Assembly (NCBI GenBank): GCA_023391315.1
Contig: JAEWBD010000182.1
Coordinates: 1-6,972, forward strand
Direction: 5' to 3'
From: Bacteroidota bacterium
GTDB taxonomy: Bacteria > Bacteroidota > Bacteroidia > Chitinophagales > Chitinophagaceae
DNA: 6,972 bases
The position numbers and the translations under genes are program-made. The number at the start of each line of letters is the position of its first letter. Position 1 is the stretch's first letter. Below the pieces are notes generated by a model. The model did no database searches, was not told the origin of the DNA, and saw only the letters and a list, made by a program, of their open reading frames with translations. Shown in pieces: positions 5,164-6,972 of the stretch.

Positions 5164-6972
5164 ACTGCTTGTAAACATATTGCTTGTTTGTTTTATTGCT
5201 GTGTTTGTAATAACCGGTAATGCACAAACCATCGTTATTCAGACACAGAGCACTTCTCTTGCATTGCGTGTAAATAATAATAAGCAATTGCAGCAGCTTT
5301 ATTTTGGTAACCGTTTTTCCGACACATCGGCTTACGCCGCTTTTAATATGGCGCGAACACCTGCTTTTCCAACGGCCGGTATCAATTATAACAACGAACC
5401 TGCCATGCAGGTGCAGCATGTTGATGGCAATATTTCTTTACAGCTGAATTACGTAGATCATTCAATAGAAAAGCCAAATGATGATATTACCATCACGCAT
5501 ATTAATTTAAAAGATCCTGTTTATCCCTTGTATGTAACGCTCCATTTTGCAGCTTACAATAAAGAAAATATAATTGAAGAATGGACAAGTATTCGTCACG
5601 AAGAAAAAGCACCGGTAATTTTAATGCGCTATGCTTCTTCGTTTTTGAGTTTGAACGATAATAACTTTTATCTCACACATTTTTATGGCGACTGGGCAAG
5701 CGAAATGCAGTTAGAAGAAACAAAACTGCCCGGTGGCATCTTTAATATCCAATCTAAGTTGGGTACAAGGGCAACGAATTCTGAATTGCCGTCGTTTATG
5801 ATATCGCCCGGCAAACCCGCGGAAGAAAATGAGGGTGATGTGTTTGCCGGCTCGCTGGCATGGAGCGGAAATTTTAACCTGCAGTTCGAGAATATTCAAT
5901 ACGGTCGCAGTGGGGGTTCTTTGAAGATTATTCCCGGCATTAATGCTTATGCTTCCAACTATTTATTAAAACCAAAGGAAACCTTTAATACACCACATTT
6001 CATCTTTACTTATACATCGAAAGGTAAAGGACAGGCCAGCAGGAATTTGCATGCATGGGCTTTAAAATATGGTGTGTGGAATGGCTATCAAACCAGGCAA
6101 ACTTTACTCAATAACTGGGAGGCCACTTATTTCAACTTTACGCAGGACACATTGGTGAATCTCTTTGATGGCGCCAAAAAAATTGGCGTTGATTTATTTT
6201 TATTGGATGATGGATGGTTTGGTAACAAGCATCCCCGTCATGCAGACACGGCAGGCCTTGGCGACTGGCAGGCGAATAAAACAATATTGCCTGATGGCAT
6301 TGGGTATCTTGTAAAGAATGCAGAAGCAAAAGGCATTAATTTCGGTATATGGATTGAGCCTGAAATGGTAAACCCGAAAAGCGATTTATATGAACAGCAC
6401 CCCGACTGGATTTTAAAATTACCCAACAGGCCTGAAGACCTTTCACGCAATCAGTTGGTACTCGATCTTACCAATCCCAAAGTGCAGAATTTTGTATATG
6501 GCGTGCTGCATAATCTGCTTACAGAAAATCCCCTCATTGCCTATATAAAATGGGATTGCAACCGCCCGATGACGAATGCCTACAGTCAGTATCTCGGTGC
6601 CAACCAGCAGGCATTATATGTTGATTATGCAAACGGCTTATATAATGTTTTGCAGCGGGTGCGTAAAGAATTTCCAAAGCTTGAAATGATGTTGTGCTCA
6701 GGTGGTGGTGGCCGTGCAGAATACGGTGCATTGAAATATTTCAATGAATTTTGGGCCAGTGATAATACTGATCCTGTTGAGAGAATTTTTATGCAATGGG
6801 GTTACTCTTATTTTTTTCCGGCAGCTACAATATGTGCACATGTTACCAACTGGGGAAAGCAAAGTTTGAAATATAAAATCGATGTTGCCATGCAGGGCAA
6901 GCTTGGCTTCGATATAAGAGTGAATGATCTGAGTGATAAGGAAATTGCGTTCTGTAAAACAGCAGTTGATAA
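5144..6972 (+). CDS. Secreted GH36 alpha-galactosidase (3' end outside window)
   Basis: The frame stays open to the window edge (609 codons visible; the family is usually about 700-740 residues), so the C-terminal sheet domain is missing. It should release terminal alpha-galactose from raffinose-type sugars or galactomannan side chains by a retaining mechanism; alpha-N-acetylgalactosaminidase activity is a less likely alternative. Residues 1-27 look like a signal peptide (NKLL, hydrophobic run, then GNA before Gln28), which suggests periplasmic or secreted location. The N-terminal beta-sandwich domain spans about 30-305 (DVFAGSLAWSGNF). The catalytic barrel has LLNNWEATYFNF (321-332), LLDDGWFG (353-360), GIWIEPEMV, YIKWDCNR with nucleophile Asp471, CSGGGGR (518-524) and SDNTDP with acid/base Asp540. 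Two starts are possible: 5144, or 5156 (MNKLLVN), which gives the neater signal peptide and an 8-bp overlap with the VOC gene. No SusC/D genes are in the window. Confidence 0.95.
   Translation, partial: MTKPMNKLLVNILLVCFIAVFVITGNAQTIVIQTQSTSLALRVNNNKQLQQLYFGNRFSDTSAYAAFNMARTPAFPTAGINYNNEPAMQVQHVDGNISLQLNYVDHSIEKPNDDITITHINLKDPVYPLYVTLHFAAYNKENIIEEWTSIRHEEKAPVILMRYASSFLSLNDNNFYLTHFYGDWASEMQLEETKLPGGIFNIQSKLGTRATNSELPSFMISPGKPAEENEGDVFAGSLAWSGNFNLQFENIQYGRSGGSLKIIPGINAYASNYLLKPKETFNTPHFIFTYTSKGKGQASRNLHAWALKYGVWNGYQTRQTLLNNWEATYFNFTQDTLVNLFDGAKKIGVDLFLLDDGWFGNKHPRHADTAGLGDWQANKTILPDGIGYLVKNAEAKGINFGIWIEPEMVNPKSDLYEQHPDWILKLPNRPEDLSRNQLVLDLTNPKVQNFVYGVLHNLLTENPLIAYIKWDCNRPMTNAYSQYLGANQQALYVDYANGLYNVLQRVRKEFPKLEMMLCSGGGGRAEYGALKYFNEFWASDNTDPVERIFMQWGYSYFFPAATICAHVTNWGKQSLKYKIDVAMQGKLGFDIRVNDLSDKEIAFCKTAVD

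Noticed and set aside
6172..6188. CGCCAA / TTGGCG inverted repeat with an A-run in the GH36 gene, considered as a frameshift site
   Set aside because: The seven A bases are in the wrong phase for a -1 slippery heptamer, and the reading frame continues through conserved GH36 motifs, so no frameshift is needed.

Overview
The window looks like a chromosomal segment from a Bacteroidota bacterium, most likely of the Chitinophagaceae type. This is inferred from four things: the moderately AT-rich sequence, the near absence of Shine-Dalgarno motifs before starts, the ilvD-ilvB-ilvN arrangement, and a secreted GH36 glycosidase whose signal peptide ends in the 'NAQ' pattern common in that phylum. No rRNA or marker gene is present to confirm it. 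All eight genes lie on the + strand and are tightly packed; the longest gap is 70 bp.

The left part (1-3829) is a branched-chain amino acid operon. It holds the 3' end of ilvD (dihydroxy-acid dehydratase), a small DinB-family protein gene, ilvB (acetolactate synthase catalytic subunit) and ilvN (its ACT-domain regulatory subunit). IlvB/IlvN carry out the first step and IlvD the third. The second-step enzyme, ilvC, would be expected next to ilvN but is not in the window.

The middle part (3875-5163) is a compact set of three small genes: VOC/glyoxalase-like, DinB_2-like and VOC/glyoxalase-like, separated by 6 and 8 bp. With the DinB gene between ilvD and ilvB, the locus carries two DinB and two VOC proteins. 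Both are small metalloprotein superfamilies that include thiol-dependent transferases and detoxification or resistance enzymes. Their role here is unknown.

The right part (5144 to the window edge) is a GH36 alpha-galactosidase precursor with an export signal and both catalytic aspartates, cut by the edge. Its start overlaps the end of the preceding VOC gene.

Non-coding observations are modest. A short hairpin flanked by a 10-bp direct repeat lies just before ilvB. A related A/T-rich purine motif (core GATT..AAAGAT) follows each of the three ilv genes. I found no RNA gene, CRISPR array, insertion sequence or convincing intrinsic terminator, and nothing that clearly amounts to a new biological system. 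The most unusual point is the DinB/VOC set embedded in the ilv operon.
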